Origin: UASB124 sp964446935
GTDB lineage: Bacteria; Babelota; Babeliae; Babelales; RVW-14
Assembly: GCA_964446935.1 (NCBI GenBank)
Contig: CAYUQI010000012.1
Location: 1 to 45,541, forward strand
Length of the DNA stretch: 45,541 nt
Direction: 5' to 3'
The translations under genes were made by a program, and so were the position numbers. How positions within the stretch are numbered: the first letter of the stretch is position 1; each line of letters starts with the position of its first letter. The notes below the pieces were generated by a model. It made no database searches, was not told the DNA's origin, and worked only from the letters and a program-made list of their open reading frames with translations. This document shows positions 8,926 through 16,972 of the stretch, piece by piece.

Positions 8926-8953
8926 ATTCTATATAAAGTTTTCAATTTGTCAA
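8926..8953 (-). promoter_or_regulatory. Strong sigma70-type promoter, copy B
   Basis: Minus strand TTGACA (8953-8948), a 16-bp spacer and TAGAAT (8931-8926), about 75 bp before the USP-like start. Its sequence is very close to promoter copy A at 2189-2216. Confidence 0.7.
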
Positions 8954-8979
8954 TAATTACTGGGTGGTTTTCTATTCTG

Positions 8980-9009
8980 TTGATTTATGAAAAAAATGTT
9001 ATTTACAAT
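8980..9009 (+). promoter_or_regulatory. Candidate promoter of the outer-membrane-type gene
   Basis: TTGATT (8980-8985) and TACAAT (9004-9009) are separated by 18 bp, 36 bp before the start at 9046. It is divergent from promoter copy B, 27 bp away. Confidence 0.5.
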
Positions 9010-9045
9010 AAAATGGTGTTTTTAATCAATAAAAAGGGAGATTTT

Positions 9046-10617
9046 ATGGAGAAAGGTAAAAACATGAAGCTTTTCAGAGCAAAATTTTCAACAATGCTCG
9101 TTTTTTTGTCGTTTTTTGCTCATTTGGCGGCTCATTCAGATACAGGGAAAACATTTCTTTTGCCCCGCTCCTCTGGAGTTGATCTTCCTCGTTTATATTC
9201 AACATTTGACAACCTCATTCTTGAAAAAGATAAGAATTTAAAGGGTTTTTTCCAAATAGATGGGTTTTATGAGGAAACCACTAAAAGCGATAAAATGGGG
9301 AAATTTTTCCTGATCAAAAATAAAAGTACTATAAATTTACGTTCTGATTTAACTGACTTGTCACCATTAGGTGACCCAACGGCCAAGGGAACAACTAACG
9401 ATTTTGATATAACGTACATTTTGCATAAAAATGATTTAGATCCGGCTCTTGGCGCAGCTCTTAATACTATTGGAATGACATTAAAGTTACGGCCAGAGCG
9501 TACCGTTTATGGTGTTGACCTTTATCATTACCATAATTTAGATAAGTTGTGTAAAGGGTTGTTCGCTTACATTTTGGTTCCGGTATTCCATGTAGAACAT
9601 GATTTAAATATACAGATAAATGGTGATAGATCCGTACCTTTTGTAGGAGCTCCCAATAATATTATTGGTGGTCCTGTTATTGATAATATGACAAAATTCT
9701 TTGCCGGCAATTTTTCTGCAGCTTCAAATAATGATCAGGGAGGTATTCCTACGGGAGCTGCTGCAGGATTTGGACAACAACAGTTGAATTATGCCAAGAT
9801 GGCTGGAAAACAAATAGCTACCGGTGTTTCTGATATTGATTTTGGTATTGGTTATATTTTCCTCAATCAAGATGCATATCATGCATCCGTGGCTGCAGCG
9901 TTAACATTTCCTACAAGCAGAACCAAGGGTGAATATCTTTTTGAACCTACCTATGGCAATGGACACCATTTTGCTATCGGTGGTGATATAGATCTTTGGT
10001 TACGCCTATTTGGCAACAATAACCATAACCTTAAGCTCAAGGCAAGTGGCAAGGTTCGTTATCTTATGGAAGGAACTGAAAAACGTACTCTTGCTATCAA
10101 GGGTCGTGAATGGAGCCAATATCTCTTGCTTGGCAAGGTTGGACAAGACCAATTGGTACCAGCTGCTAACGTGTTAACGACTGATGTAAGTGTGACGCCG
10201 GGAACCCAGTTTGATGGCATTTTGGGCCTTGGTTATCAATATGGTGGCTTCTGTTGTGATTTGGGTTATGAAATGTATGGACGAGAAAGAACATCAGTAC
10301 ATCTCGATTCATTCCCTAATTATACCTATGCAATTGCAGCACGTGGATATGTAACGGGAGTACCTCTATTTGCATTAACAGATGCTAATGTCGATGGCGG
10401 CAATGTTGAACAAGCAATGGTCAACATTGATACCATTGATACCAGTGTCGCCGAAACGCCTTCTCAGTTCACCAACTCAATTTATGGTTCCTTGGGCTAC
10501 ATCTTTGATTCGTCAACTCCGGTCATGCTGAATATTGGTGGCAAATACGAATGGGCTGATAAAAACAGTGCCTTCGATCAATGGGGTGTGTGGGCTAAGA
10601 TTGGTTTTGGTTTCTAG
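9046..10617 (+). CDS. Probable outer-membrane beta-barrel protein
   Basis: A 523-residue protein. The ATG at 9046 is chosen because AAAGGGAG lies 5 nt upstream; the longer frame to 8947 would run through the promoter. A signal peptide covers about residues 1-30 (ending near HLAAHS). The mature part is rich in alternating hydrophobic and polar residues, Gly and aromatics, with repeated strands such as DFGIGYIFLNQD, GLGYQYGGFCCDLGYEMYG and SIYGSLGYIF. It ends WAKIGFGF, and a C-terminal Phe is the usual recognition signal for barrel insertion by BamA. It could be a porin or an adhesin-like barrel; I see no family motif. Its position next to the secreted-protein island may be coincidence. Confidence 0.75.
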   Translation: MEKGKNMKLFRAKFSTMLVFLSFFAHLAAHSDTGKTFLLPRSSGVDLPRLYSTFDNLILEKDKNLKGFFQIDGFYEETTKSDKMGKFFLIKNKSTINLRSDLTDLSPLGDPTAKGTTNDFDITYILHKNDLDPALGAALNTIGMTLKLRPERTVYGVDLYHYHNLDKLCKGLFAYILVPVFHVEHDLNIQINGDRSVPFVGAPNNIIGGPVIDNMTKFFAGNFSAASNNDQGGIPTGAAAGFGQQQLNYAKMAGKQIATGVSDIDFGIGYIFLNQDAYHASVAAALTFPTSRTKGEYLFEPTYGNGHHFAIGGDIDLWLRLFGNNNHNLKLKASGKVRYLMEGTEKRTLAIKGREWSQYLLLGKVGQDQLVPAANVLTTDVSVTPGTQFDGILGLGYQYGGFCCDLGYEMYGRERTSVHLDSFPNYTYAIAARGYVTGVPLFALTDANVDGGNVEQAMVNIDTIDTSVAETPSQFTNSIYGSLGYIFDSSTPVMLNIGGKYEWADKNSAFDQWGVWAKIGFGF

Positions 10618-10651
10618 ATCAAGCATCCGTAAATATTCAGAGAATTTTGAT

Positions 10652-10675
10652 AAGGCCGGTGTAACAGCCGGCCTT
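10652..10675. terminator. Terminator between convergent genes
   Basis: A perfect 8-bp stem AAGGCCGG/CCGGCCTT with an 8-nt loop, between the convergent stops at 10617 and 10675. On the plus strand it is followed by TAGATTTTT, so it best serves the barrel gene. Confidence 0.65.
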
Positions 10676-11190
10676 TAGATTTTTGCAACAAATCGATATG
10701 GTACCTGTGACCACATCGGACCGGCATACGTAACACCAATCCGTGGGGTGGTAATAATCTGTTGTGAGGGAATAAGTAGTCCTCGATCTTCGATCCATAA
10801 ACCCGTTGCTGATGTGTTTGGTTGATTATCAAATTGTTTATCAATACTCAAATGTTTGGTTACTTTGCCAGGGCCATCAAGATGCCCGACTCCACGTATG
10901 AGAATTGCTGCCGGGTATCCAACAGGTCCCGTAACGATGTTGAGCATCCAATACATGCCGTAAATCAAGTACACATAAAAGTTACCGGCATGACCAAACA
11001 TGACCTGTGTTCGCGGTGTTGGTCCAAAGCGCCCATGGCATGCTAGATCATGAGGCCCATCATAGGCCTCAAGTTCTGTGATAGGCAGAGCTATAATGCG
11101 TCTGCCCATCCGACGAACTAAATATTTACCAAGGAGTTGCGGTGCAACATCAAGGACCGGTTGATTGAAAAATGATGGCGGTAGAATCAT
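10675..11190 (-). CDS. mpg: 3-methyladenine DNA glycosylase (AAG/MPG family)
   Basis: A 171-residue protein, slightly shorter than the usual family length of about 190-200. It carries the family landmarks: LLGKYLVRR near the start, ELEAYDGPHDLACH (the ETEAY element that holds the catalytic Glu), RTQVMFGHAGNFYVYLIYGMYWMLNIV (the MFG..G..YVY..YGM core) and AAILIRGV. It removes alkylated purines such as 3-methyladenine to start base excision repair. Its start lies 2 nt beyond the stop of the ABC permease gene, so it is probably the last gene of that operon. The link with the exporter looks organisational, not functional. The short C-terminus ends in YRFVAKI, close to the expected family end, so I read it as complete. 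Confidence 0.9.
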   Translation of the reverse strand: MILPPSFFNQPVLDVAPQLLGKYLVRRMGRRIIALPITELEAYDGPHDLACHGRFGPTPRTQVMFGHAGNFYVYLIYGMYWMLNIVTGPVGYPAAILIRGVGHLDGPGKVTKHLSIDKQFDNQPNTSATGLWIEDRGLLIPSQQIITTPRIGVTYAGPMWSQVPYRFVAKI

Positions 11191-11192
11191 GC

Positions 11193-11984
11193 TTATCCAA
11201 CAAAGTCTAAACGTTCTTTCATTTTTTTATAACTTAACCAGGTGAATAAAATACTCAGCAGTGCTATGACACAGCAGCAAAGCCAGAAAGGCAAATAGCC
11301 TTCTTGTCCCAGCAGTGCAGCGCGCGTTCCTTCAATAACATACAGTATGGGATTTGCCAACAAAAGGTAGGATACATAGGGAGACACCTTGTGTACCATT
11401 TCCCAGGAGAATTGGAAACCGCCCAAAAACCAAGCTGGAAAAATAATACGTGTCCAGAGCGAATTCATCATGTCCATGTTTTTAATGTACGATGCAAAAA
11501 GGAGGGTAACGCTGCCATACAGTATGCTGGATAGTGTAAAAAACGGTATAAGCCTGATCCAGCTTACCTGAGCGAGCGCAAACTGGTTCCAAAGAATAAG
11601 TTTGCCAATAGGCAGCATGATCAGCGAGAGCATAACCCCAATGATAGCGTAAAAGGTGATCATATTAAGTATGACGACCAGCGCCGTTGTTGGGAGTGTG
11701 AGGTAATATGAAATGTTTTGATCACCCTCAAAATCCATGAATAATGAATACGCGTTGCCATACATTTCAAAGATTCCTGTGGATGCCAGCATACCTGCAA
11801 GTTGGAACGAACCAAAGTCCGTTCTCAGCCCCATGGCCTGCATAATGTACCCTGTGACAAAGATTGTGCACATGACCCAAATACTTTGATCAATGAATTT
11901 ACCCATGACTGTTTTTTTAAAATTGATTAACTTGATGTGAAGCAGGTGCTTAAAAATAGGAGAATAAAGTGTTGTTATACTCAT
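11193..11984 (-). CDS. ABC-2 type transporter permease
   Basis: A 263-residue membrane protein with about six hydrophobic segments, typical of the ABC-2 permease family (YadH/NodJ type). The amphipathic N-terminus (FKHLLHIKLINFKKTVMG) and the conserved region around WTRIIFPAWFLGGFQFSW, followed by NPILYVIEGTRAALLG, fit the family. Its ATG overlaps the end of the ATPase gene by 4 nt (ATGA), showing translational coupling. Together the two make an exporter in the inner membrane. NodIJ/YadGH-type relatives move polysaccharide, lipid or drug substrates; the substrate here is unknown. Confidence 0.88.
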   Translation of the reverse strand: MSITTLYSPIFKHLLHIKLINFKKTVMGKFIDQSIWVMCTIFVTGYIMQAMGLRTDFGSFQLAGMLASTGIFEMYGNAYSLFMDFEGDQNISYYLTLPTTALVVILNMITFYAIIGVMLSLIMLPIGKLILWNQFALAQVSWIRLIPFFTLSSILYGSVTLLFASYIKNMDMMNSLWTRIIFPAWFLGGFQFSWEMVHKVSPYVSYLLLANPILYVIEGTRAALLGQEGYLPFWLCCCVIALLSILFTWLSYKKMKERLDFVG

Positions 11985-12739
11985 AACGATTCCTTTGTTT
12001 CTTGCATGAGCGTAAGAAATACGTCTTCCAAGTTCTTTTTCTTAAAATCAGTTAACAAATTTTCTGGTTTATCAATCAACCTCACCAAACCGCTGTCCAA
12101 GATGCAAACACGATCAGCAAGATGCTCTGCTTCATCAAGGTAGTGTGTTGTCAGAATAATCGTGACCCCTTGGGTCTTTAGTTCTTTAATCAAACCCCAG
12201 AGTTGTCGTCTGATGTGTGGATCAAGTCCCACCGTAGGTTCATCAAGAAGCACAAGCTTTGGGTTGTGCATGATGCTACGTGCGATCATGAATCGTTGGC
12301 GATAACCGCCGGAAAGTACTGAAGCTGTTTGATCGAGATAATCGGTAAGCCCAAACTGTTGACTGAGTGTAGCAAGACGTTGCTCAATGGCGTTCTCAGT
12401 CATACCAAACAGGCGGCCGGAAAACCGTAAATTATCACCAAGCGTCAATGTTGGATCAAAGTTAGGTTTTTGAGGACAAAAACCAAGTTGCAAGCGATAG
12501 TTGATCAAGTTGCTATAAATCGATGTTCCTTGAAACAGAATGTCACCTTCGGTTGCGGGGTGCAAGGTAGCAACAATGGAGGAGAGCGTTGATTTGCCAG
12601 CACCATTAACTCCCAGAAGACCAAAGATTTCACCTGTTTTAATGTCAAACGTTACTCCAGAGAGAGCATTGACTGTTTTATGATTACGTTGGTGGTACTG
12701 TTTTTTCACGTTGTTGATGCGTAATAAGATATCAGACAT
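11981..12739 (-). CDS. ABC transporter ATP-binding protein
   Basis: A 252-residue ATPase. The Walker A motif is GVNGAGKS (43-50), the Q-loop lies near CPQ (88-90), the signature is LSGGYRQR (142-149), the Walker B is LVLLDEP (162-168), and the H-loop is in TTHYLDEAEHLAD. The C-terminal LEDVFLTLM tail is typical of the ABC-2 exporter (NodI/YadG, DrrA) group. The start at 12739 has AAAGGA about 6 nt upstream. It is the first gene of the three-gene run with the permease and the glycosylase. No clear promoter is seen; the upstream region holds a terminator hairpin and a palindromic element. Confidence 0.92.
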   Translation of the reverse strand: MSDILLRINNVKKQYHQRNHKTVNALSGVTFDIKTGEIFGLLGVNGAGKSTLSSIVATLHPATEGDILFQGTSIYSNLINYRLQLGFCPQKPNFDPTLTLGDNLRFSGRLFGMTENAIEQRLATLSQQFGLTDYLDQTASVLSGGYRQRFMIARSIMHNPKLVLLDEPTVGLDPHIRRQLWGLIKELKTQGVTIILTTHYLDEAEHLADRVCILDSGLVRLIDKPENLLTDFKKKNLEDVFLTLMQETKESL

Positions 12740-12812
12740 AAGTGTCCTTTGTGGTTAGGCAGAACATAGCTAAAGCGCATGCGCTGCATGTATAAAATCT
12801 TGATTTATTAAT

Positions 12813-12839
12813 AAGAAAGCATCGCGAGATGCGTTTCTT
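12813..12839 (-). terminator. Hairpin, probable terminator of the rtcB transcript
   Basis: AAGAAA-GCATC (12813-12823) pairs with GATGC-TTTCTT (12828-12839) around a GCGA loop, with one bulged G. On the minus strand it is followed by an AT-rich stretch. It separates rtcB from the ABC genes. Confidence 0.45.
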
Positions 12840-12903
12840 TTGTCATCCTGAATTTATTTCAGGATCCACATATGGATGCTGAAACAAGTTCAACATGACA
12901 AAA
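12838..12903. repeat. Short palindromic element, copy 1 (66 bp)
   Basis: Ends are perfect 9-bp inverted repeats (TTTTGTCAT at 12838-12846, ATGACAAAA at 12895-12903). Inside are two hairpins: ATCCTGAA/TTCAGGAT with a 5-nt loop, then ATGCTGAA/TTCAACAT with one mismatch. It shares ends and first-hairpin geometry with the element at 42873-43035. It looks like a small non-autonomous, MITE- or REP-like element. Confidence 0.7.
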
Positions 12904-12967
12904 AGGTGTTTGGGTAAGATTAATTACCTCTGCTACGTGATTACGCAGAAGTGTGCATGAGAAAAAA

Positions 12968-13067
12968 NNNNNNNNNNNNNNNNNNNNNNNNNNNNNNNNN
13001 NNNNNNNNNNNNNNNNNNNNNNNNNNNNNNNNNNNNNNNNNNNNNNNNNNNNNNNNNNNNNNNNNNN
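12968..13067. other. Assembly gap (100 N)
   Basis: Exactly 100 N, so the true length is unknown. It removes the 3' end of rtcB. The bases on its left (12941-12967) keep the frame open by chance but encode no RtcB-like sequence. Confidence 0.95.
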
Positions 13068-14413
13068 TGTGGAGCTTCTTCTGCTAGCCCTGGTATTGAA
13101 CCAGTTTGAATGTAGATGCCTGCTTGCAATAGTTCATCGCGTAATGTTCGTCCATGGATGGAACGCTTAGCAGCAGCACGGGACATTTTGCGTCCTGCCC
13201 CATGGCAGGTTGAACTGAAAGAAACTTTTTTTCCTTCCTCAGTACCAACAAGAACATATGAGGCAGTCCCCATGCTGCCTGGAATGAGAACAGGCTGCCC
13301 GACATGGCGATATTCATCAGCCAGGTCTAGGTGATTTGGACCAAATGCGCGTGTGGCACCTTTGCGATGCATGATGACTTTGAGCTTTTTTCCGTTAATT
13401 TCATGTGTCTCAATTTTTGCCATGTTATGGGCAACATCGTATACAAGTGAGAGATCACCACCCGATATTCCCATTTCACGCTTCCATGCTTGTCTGATTT
13501 CGTGCATAATGTACTGACGATTAGCCCAGGCAAAGTTTGCTGCTGCAGCCATGGCATTAAAATAATTAGTACCTTCCGGACTTGAGAAAGGGACACAGGC
13601 AAGCTCGCGATCTGGAAGCTCGATGCCATAGCGAGGCATTGCTCCCATCATGATGCGAATGTGGTCGGTGGCTACTTGGTGACCAAGTCCGCGGGAACCA
13701 CAGTGAACCAGAATGACAACTTGATTTTTCCAAAGGCCAAACACACGCGCTGCTTGTTCATCATATACTTCGTCAACATAGTCAACTTCAGCAAAATGAT
13801 TACCGGCTCCAATTGTTCCTAATTGATCAAAACCTCGTTTTTTTGCTTGTTCGGAAACTTGGTCTGGATCTGCATTTTCTAATGTGCCATTTGATTCGGT
13901 ATGCCGAATATCACTTTCAGTAGCAAAACCATTTTTGAGCATCCATTTTGATCCATGACGCAATACATCATTCAGTTCTGGTGTGGAGAGTTTAAGTTGG
14001 CCACCTTCGCCAACCCCGGAAGGAACCATGTGATAAATTTCACGTGAAAGACTTTGGAGATGATCTTTAACTTCATTAAAAGATAATTGTGATCGTAGTA
14101 AGCGTACGCCACAGTTGATGTCGTAGCCAATTCCGCCAGGCGATATAATGCCGTCAGGAAGGAGCGTTGCTGCCACGCCACCAATGGGGAATCCATAGCC
14201 TTCATGAGCATCAGGCATTGCGAGCGCTGCGCCCTGAATACCGCGCAACGTGGCAACGTTAACCAGTTGCTCAAGCGAGCGGTCATTGAACACTTCTGCG
14301 AGCATTTTTTCAGTGGCAAACACGCGAGCTGGAACAAGCATGTCGGGACGATAGGTTTTGGGGATTTCCCAAATAACATCAGAAATTTTAATAAGAATAT
14401 CTTTTGAAATCAT
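13068..14413 (-). CDS. rtcB: RNA-splicing ligase RtcB, 3' end lost in gap
   Basis: About 449 codons are visible from ATG 14413 (GGA 8 nt upstream). RtcB seals 2',3'-cyclic phosphate or 3'-phosphate RNA ends to 5'-OH ends, using GTP and Mn. Landmarks: MPDAHEGYGFPIGG, GGIGYDINCGVRLL (metal-binding Cys), GAGNHFAEVD, VHCGSRGLGHQVATDH, YDVAHNMAK, HRKGATRAFGP, PGSMGTASYVLVG and STCHGAGRKMSR, whose His is the guanylylated residue. The family normally ends about 30 residues later, near VARLRPLGVVKG; this part falls in the gap, so the stop is not visible. It lies downstream of archease, its activator, in the same direction, but a 163-bp inverted-repeat element sits between them. Confidence 0.95.
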
Positions 14414-14467
14414 GAACGTATTCCAATCTTTTAGAACCCAAAAACCGTAATTTTGGAGGAATAATAA

Positions 14468-14630
14468 TTAATCCCGTTCGTGGTGAGGAGTCCGAAGGAC
14501 GTCTCGAACCATGAACTCAAATTTATTTATTTCCAATCAAAGATCGCACTAGATTTAAGAATTTTTATGGTGTTCATGGTTCGAGATACTCGCGTCTACG
14601 ACGCTCGTTCCTCACCACGAACGGAATTAA
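14468..14630. repeat. 163-bp inverted-repeat element between archease and rtcB
   Basis: The outer arms (from 14468 and to 14630) are 22-bp inverted repeats with one mismatch, containing CCGTTCGTGGTGAGGA. The inner arms, TCTCGAACCATGAAC (14502-14516) and GTTCATGGTTCGAGA (14572-14586), are a perfect 15-bp inverted repeat. The centre is AT-rich and has no ORF. The edges abut TTAA. It looks like a non-autonomous palindromic element; transcribed, it would form a long branched hairpin. Confidence 0.85.
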
Positions 14631-14692
14631 ACTGAATTTTCAAATTACAGAAAAGTTTTCGTCCCTTAAAGTTTTTAATTTAAAACATTTCA

Positions 14693-15103
14693 TCATATGT
14701 CAAACACGATCATGGTTTGATAATTTCCGTGCTCGTTTATGACAACGTTTGCTTCGTGATAGGTGACCGCTTTGATGTCCTCTTCAAACATCGTTGCCTT
14801 ATTACCATGAATGGTTGTTTGTAACGATGTTGCTGTAAGTTCTTTAAAATCTGCGGTCCAAAAAACTGTTTTAGTCAAATGTGTTTGAGTTAATACATAC
14901 GATAAAAAATCAATAAGAAGTGTTGTCGTATCGGTTGAAGTAATATTAAACGAATGATGGCTTGCATATGGTGGCTTGCCATGCTGAGTGGTTATAATGT
15001 GTGACATGCCTTCCAGCGCAGCGTTAAAAAGTTCGGCGTGGGTTGTTCCTTCTGCTAGCAGTCGAATATCAGCAATATGAGCAATGATTTTATAGTGTTT
15101 CAT
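14693..15103 (-). CDS. Archease (RtcB activator)
   Basis: A 136-residue protein, the usual archease length. It opens MKHYKIIAHIADIRLLAEG, matching the archease N-terminus (H-x-A-D-I), and has TTLLIDFLSYVLTQT in the middle and DIKAVTYHEANV near the end, where the family has its KAVTYH.l block. The ATG at 15103 replaces an upstream in-frame TTG. Archease speeds guanylylation of RtcB and broadens its nucleotide use. The pairing with rtcB 280 bp downstream on the same strand is the known operon partnership, here interrupted by an inserted palindromic element. It is divergent from the 15200 gene. Confidence 0.92.
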   Translation of the reverse strand: MKHYKIIAHIADIRLLAEGTTHAELFNAALEGMSHIITTQHGKPPYASHHSFNITSTDTTTLLIDFLSYVLTQTHLTKTVFWTADFKELTATSLQTTIHGNKATMFEEDIKAVTYHEANVVINEHGNYQTMIVFDI

Positions 15104-15123
15104 AGTATGCAATCGAATAAAGA

Positions 15124-15153
15124 TTGACGTCAGTAATTCCTTTTGTCTACAAT
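15124..15153 (+). promoter_or_regulatory. Promoter of the Pro/Ala-rich protein gene
   Basis: TTGACG (15124-15129) and TACAAT (15148-15153) with an 18-bp spacer, 47 bp before the start at 15200. Same -10 and spacing as the candidate at 8980-9009. Confidence 0.6.
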
Positions 15154-15199
15154 CTAACTGTCAGTTTGTCTTTTTGTCAAACATGGAGGAGAAAAGGAG

Positions 15200-15736
15200 A
15201 TGGACGTGAAACGGATGATCAAAGGATTAATGATTGTCAGTATGGTCATGATGAGTAATGGCTATGCACAGGTAACTGCATCTGATGAAATTGGTGTGGA
15301 TGTCGTCAAAAAAATCAAAGATACCTTAAAAGAACCATTGTTGACGCTTTTGGCTTCGAGTGAATTTGCAACGAAGGCTGAAGTTGCACATCGTTTGGAT
15401 AGTGCTCAAGAGGCATTAAATACTTTTAAAGCTGAATTTGCTCCTGAACCAGCACCTGCAACTCCAGAACCAGCCCCTGTGGCGGTACCAACAATGGGCA
15501 CAACCCCAGCTCCGGCTCCAATGCCTGTGGCAACCCCTGCCCCTGCAGTAATGCCATCAGCACCAGCGCCTGTTGAGGCGCCAGTTCCAGCCCCAACCGA
15601 ACCAGCCCCGGCAGTTGAGCCTGAACCAGAACCAGTCCCCGAAGTACCAACAATGGATACAACATCAGCTCCTGCACCAGCGCCCGTAGAACCAACGCCA
15701 ATGCCCGCTCCTTCGGTCCCAACTTCAGCTCCAACG
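15200..15736 (+). CDS. Secreted Pro/Ala-rich protein, 3' end lost in gap
   Basis: 179 codons are visible before the N run. A signal peptide (MKRMIKGLMIVSMVMMSNGYAQ, with two extra residues if the ATG is used) is followed by a short helical domain to about residue 78. A long low-complexity tail follows, rich in PAP, APVE and PEPEPVPE, with the phrase VPTMGTT / VPTMDTT repeated about 60 residues apart. AGGAG lies 8 nt before the ATG; a GTG two codons later also has an ideal AAGGAG. Such Pro/Ala tails often span the periplasm or wall, but nothing here proves it. The stop is inside or beyond the gap; the apparent frame after the gap is not its continuation, since those bases start another gene on the other strand. 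Confidence 0.75.
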
Positions 15737-15836
15737 NNNNNNNNNNNNNNNNNNNNNNNNNNNNNNNNNNNNNNNNNNNNNNNNNNNNNNNNNNNNNNNN
15801 NNNNNNNNNNNNNNNNNNNNNNNNNNNNNNNNNNNN
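15737..15836. other. Assembly gap (100 N)
   Basis: Exactly 100 N. It separates the 3' end of the Pro/Ala-rich gene from the 5' end of a convergent minus-strand gene. The repetitive Pro/Ala coding sequence is a likely cause of the break. Confidence 0.95.
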
Positions 15837-15865
15837 ATGGCAAGTATCACTCTGGGGTTCTTCAT
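15837..15865 (-). CDS. Start of a minus-strand gene that enters the gap
   Basis: Only about nine codons are visible. ATG at 15865 is preceded by GAGGAGG with a 6-nt spacing, one of the best ribosome sites in the window. The frame reads MKNPRVILA, which looks like the opening of a signal peptide. It begins 58 nt after the stop of the 15924-16631 gene on the same strand and is probably its operon partner. Product unknown. Confidence 0.5.
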
Positions 15866-15923
15866 AGAACACCTCCTCTATGAAATGGTTACACGTTACT
15901 ATTTTTACAGGTATTAAAATGTG

Positions 15924-16631
15924 TTATCTAATATTCCAGCTGTATGCCAGGCGATTGAGAGCTTCAAGGGGGTCTTTGATTAATCGCTTATCATCATTTA
16001 CAGCGTACGCAATATCTTCCATGTTTGGTTGCGAAAAAATGGCCTTGAGTTGAGGTGTTAGTTGTGATGAACCTCGGTGTGTTGCTACCTGAATTGCAGC
16101 TTGTACAATGATAGTGATTATTTTTTCAATCCAAGGGGCCTTTAATGTTTTTTTACAACATCTCCACAATTTTGAGCAGCAGCGTTTTGAAGTTTGTTTT
16201 TTTTCATGAAGCACCTTTTCATGCGCATCAAGAATAGTTTTTATGAGCGTAAAAAACTCTTTTACGGCCTGTCCTGAAAGTTTATTATCATTGATCCATC
16301 CCTGGATTTTCACAGAGAGCATAAAAGCATCAAGTGAATCTTTTTGTGATAGTTTATTACAAATGTAGATAAATATATTGTTTGAGTCGTTTATAGTTGG
16401 ATCACATATGCCGAGAAATGCAGAACCAATCTGACTCTTATCTTTGTTAAACATCGTTAATGGTGGCTCGATAAGATGGTTTCTAGATAGTTCTGATTGA
16501 GATGGCTCTGGTAGAAAAAAAACACGTAGATGCATTGCAGCCATCTTGGCATCTTCTGAAGGATCTGCATAACATGCAAAGATGCTAGCTAAACAAGTAA
16601 TGATAAGCAGACTTTGAAGGTTTTTTATCAT
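15924..16631 (-). CDS. Secreted protein, unknown function
   Basis: A 235-residue protein. ATG 16631 is preferred (AAAGGGG 7 nt upstream) over an upstream ATG. The N-terminus MIKNLQSLLIITCLASIFACYAD is a signal peptide; the Cys after IFA is not in a good lipobox, so cleavage before ADP seems likelier than lipidation. The mature protein is helical, with a striking basic, Cys-rich patch KRCCSKLWRCCKKTLK near residue 150, followed by a hydrophobic stretch that could be a membrane-binding helix (IEKIITIIVQAAIQVA). No family recognised. It is probably co-transcribed with the gene that starts at 15865. Confidence 0.75.
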   Translation of the reverse strand: MIKNLQSLLIITCLASIFACYADPSEDAKMAAMHLRVFFLPEPSQSELSRNHLIEPPLTMFNKDKSQIGSAFLGICDPTINDSNNIFIYICNKLSQKDSLDAFMLSVKIQGWINDNKLSGQAVKEFFTLIKTILDAHEKVLHEKKQTSKRCCSKLWRCCKKTLKAPWIEKIITIIVQAAIQVATHRGSSQLTPQLKAIFSQPNMEDIAYAVNDDKRLIKDPLEALNRLAYSWNIR

Positions 16632-16732
16632 GATTTTCCCCTTTCCCATCACATTGATAAACTATTACTAGCACAGCATAGGCATAAGAACAATGAGAAA
16701 AGAAGAATTTATAGCTTCTTCGTGGGAATGAT

Positions 16733-16972
16733 ATGTATTCACTGTATTATCAAGCTAAAATTGATGTAGCGCGAACATGGTTTGTTGTTGGCGTTTTAAG
16801 AAATGAAGATCATGTTGCTTTTGAGAGAGCAATTGAGGGAGGGGACGGATTGTTTGAATTCTTGGTCCCTCAAGAAAACCGTGAACGGTTTTTAGAGCTA
16901 ATGGAATACTTTAAGCAGCATGGATATGTTGCATGGTTTGAACAACAATCGAATAGATTTATGAAATATTAA
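16733..16972 (+). CDS. Small conserved-looking protein, unknown function
   Basis: 79 residues, no signal peptide, with GGGA 6 nt before the ATG. It is compact and mixed alpha/beta in character (YYQAKIDVARTWFVVGVLR, then FLELMEYFKQHGYVAWF). The pattern is strand, helix, strand, helix, strand, which could be a ferredoxin-like (ACT-type) fold. That is inference from composition only. Its stop overlaps the stop of the CorC-type gene on the other strand, so it has no terminator of its own. Short length and isolated position make it the least certain plus-strand gene here, but the ribosome site and amino-acid composition look real. Confidence 0.6.
   Translation: MYSLYYQAKIDVARTWFVVGVLRNEDHVAFERAIEGGDGLFEFLVPQENRERFLELMEYFKQHGYVAWFEQQSNRFMKY

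Noticed and set aside
10614..10844. Second minus-strand frame over the glycosylase 3' end
   Set aside because: A shadow of the glycosylase gene; no ribosome site, and it crosses the terminator.
12774..12785. Perfect 12-bp palindrome AGCGCATGCGCT before the ABC genes
   Set aside because: It could be an operator, but a single short palindrome with no regulator nearby is not enough to call.
15406..15872. Gly/Ala- or Leu-rich minus-strand frames opposite the Pro/Ala-rich gene
   Set aside because: They are complements of the repetitive Pro/Ala codons and run through the N gap. Only the short true start at 15865 is kept.
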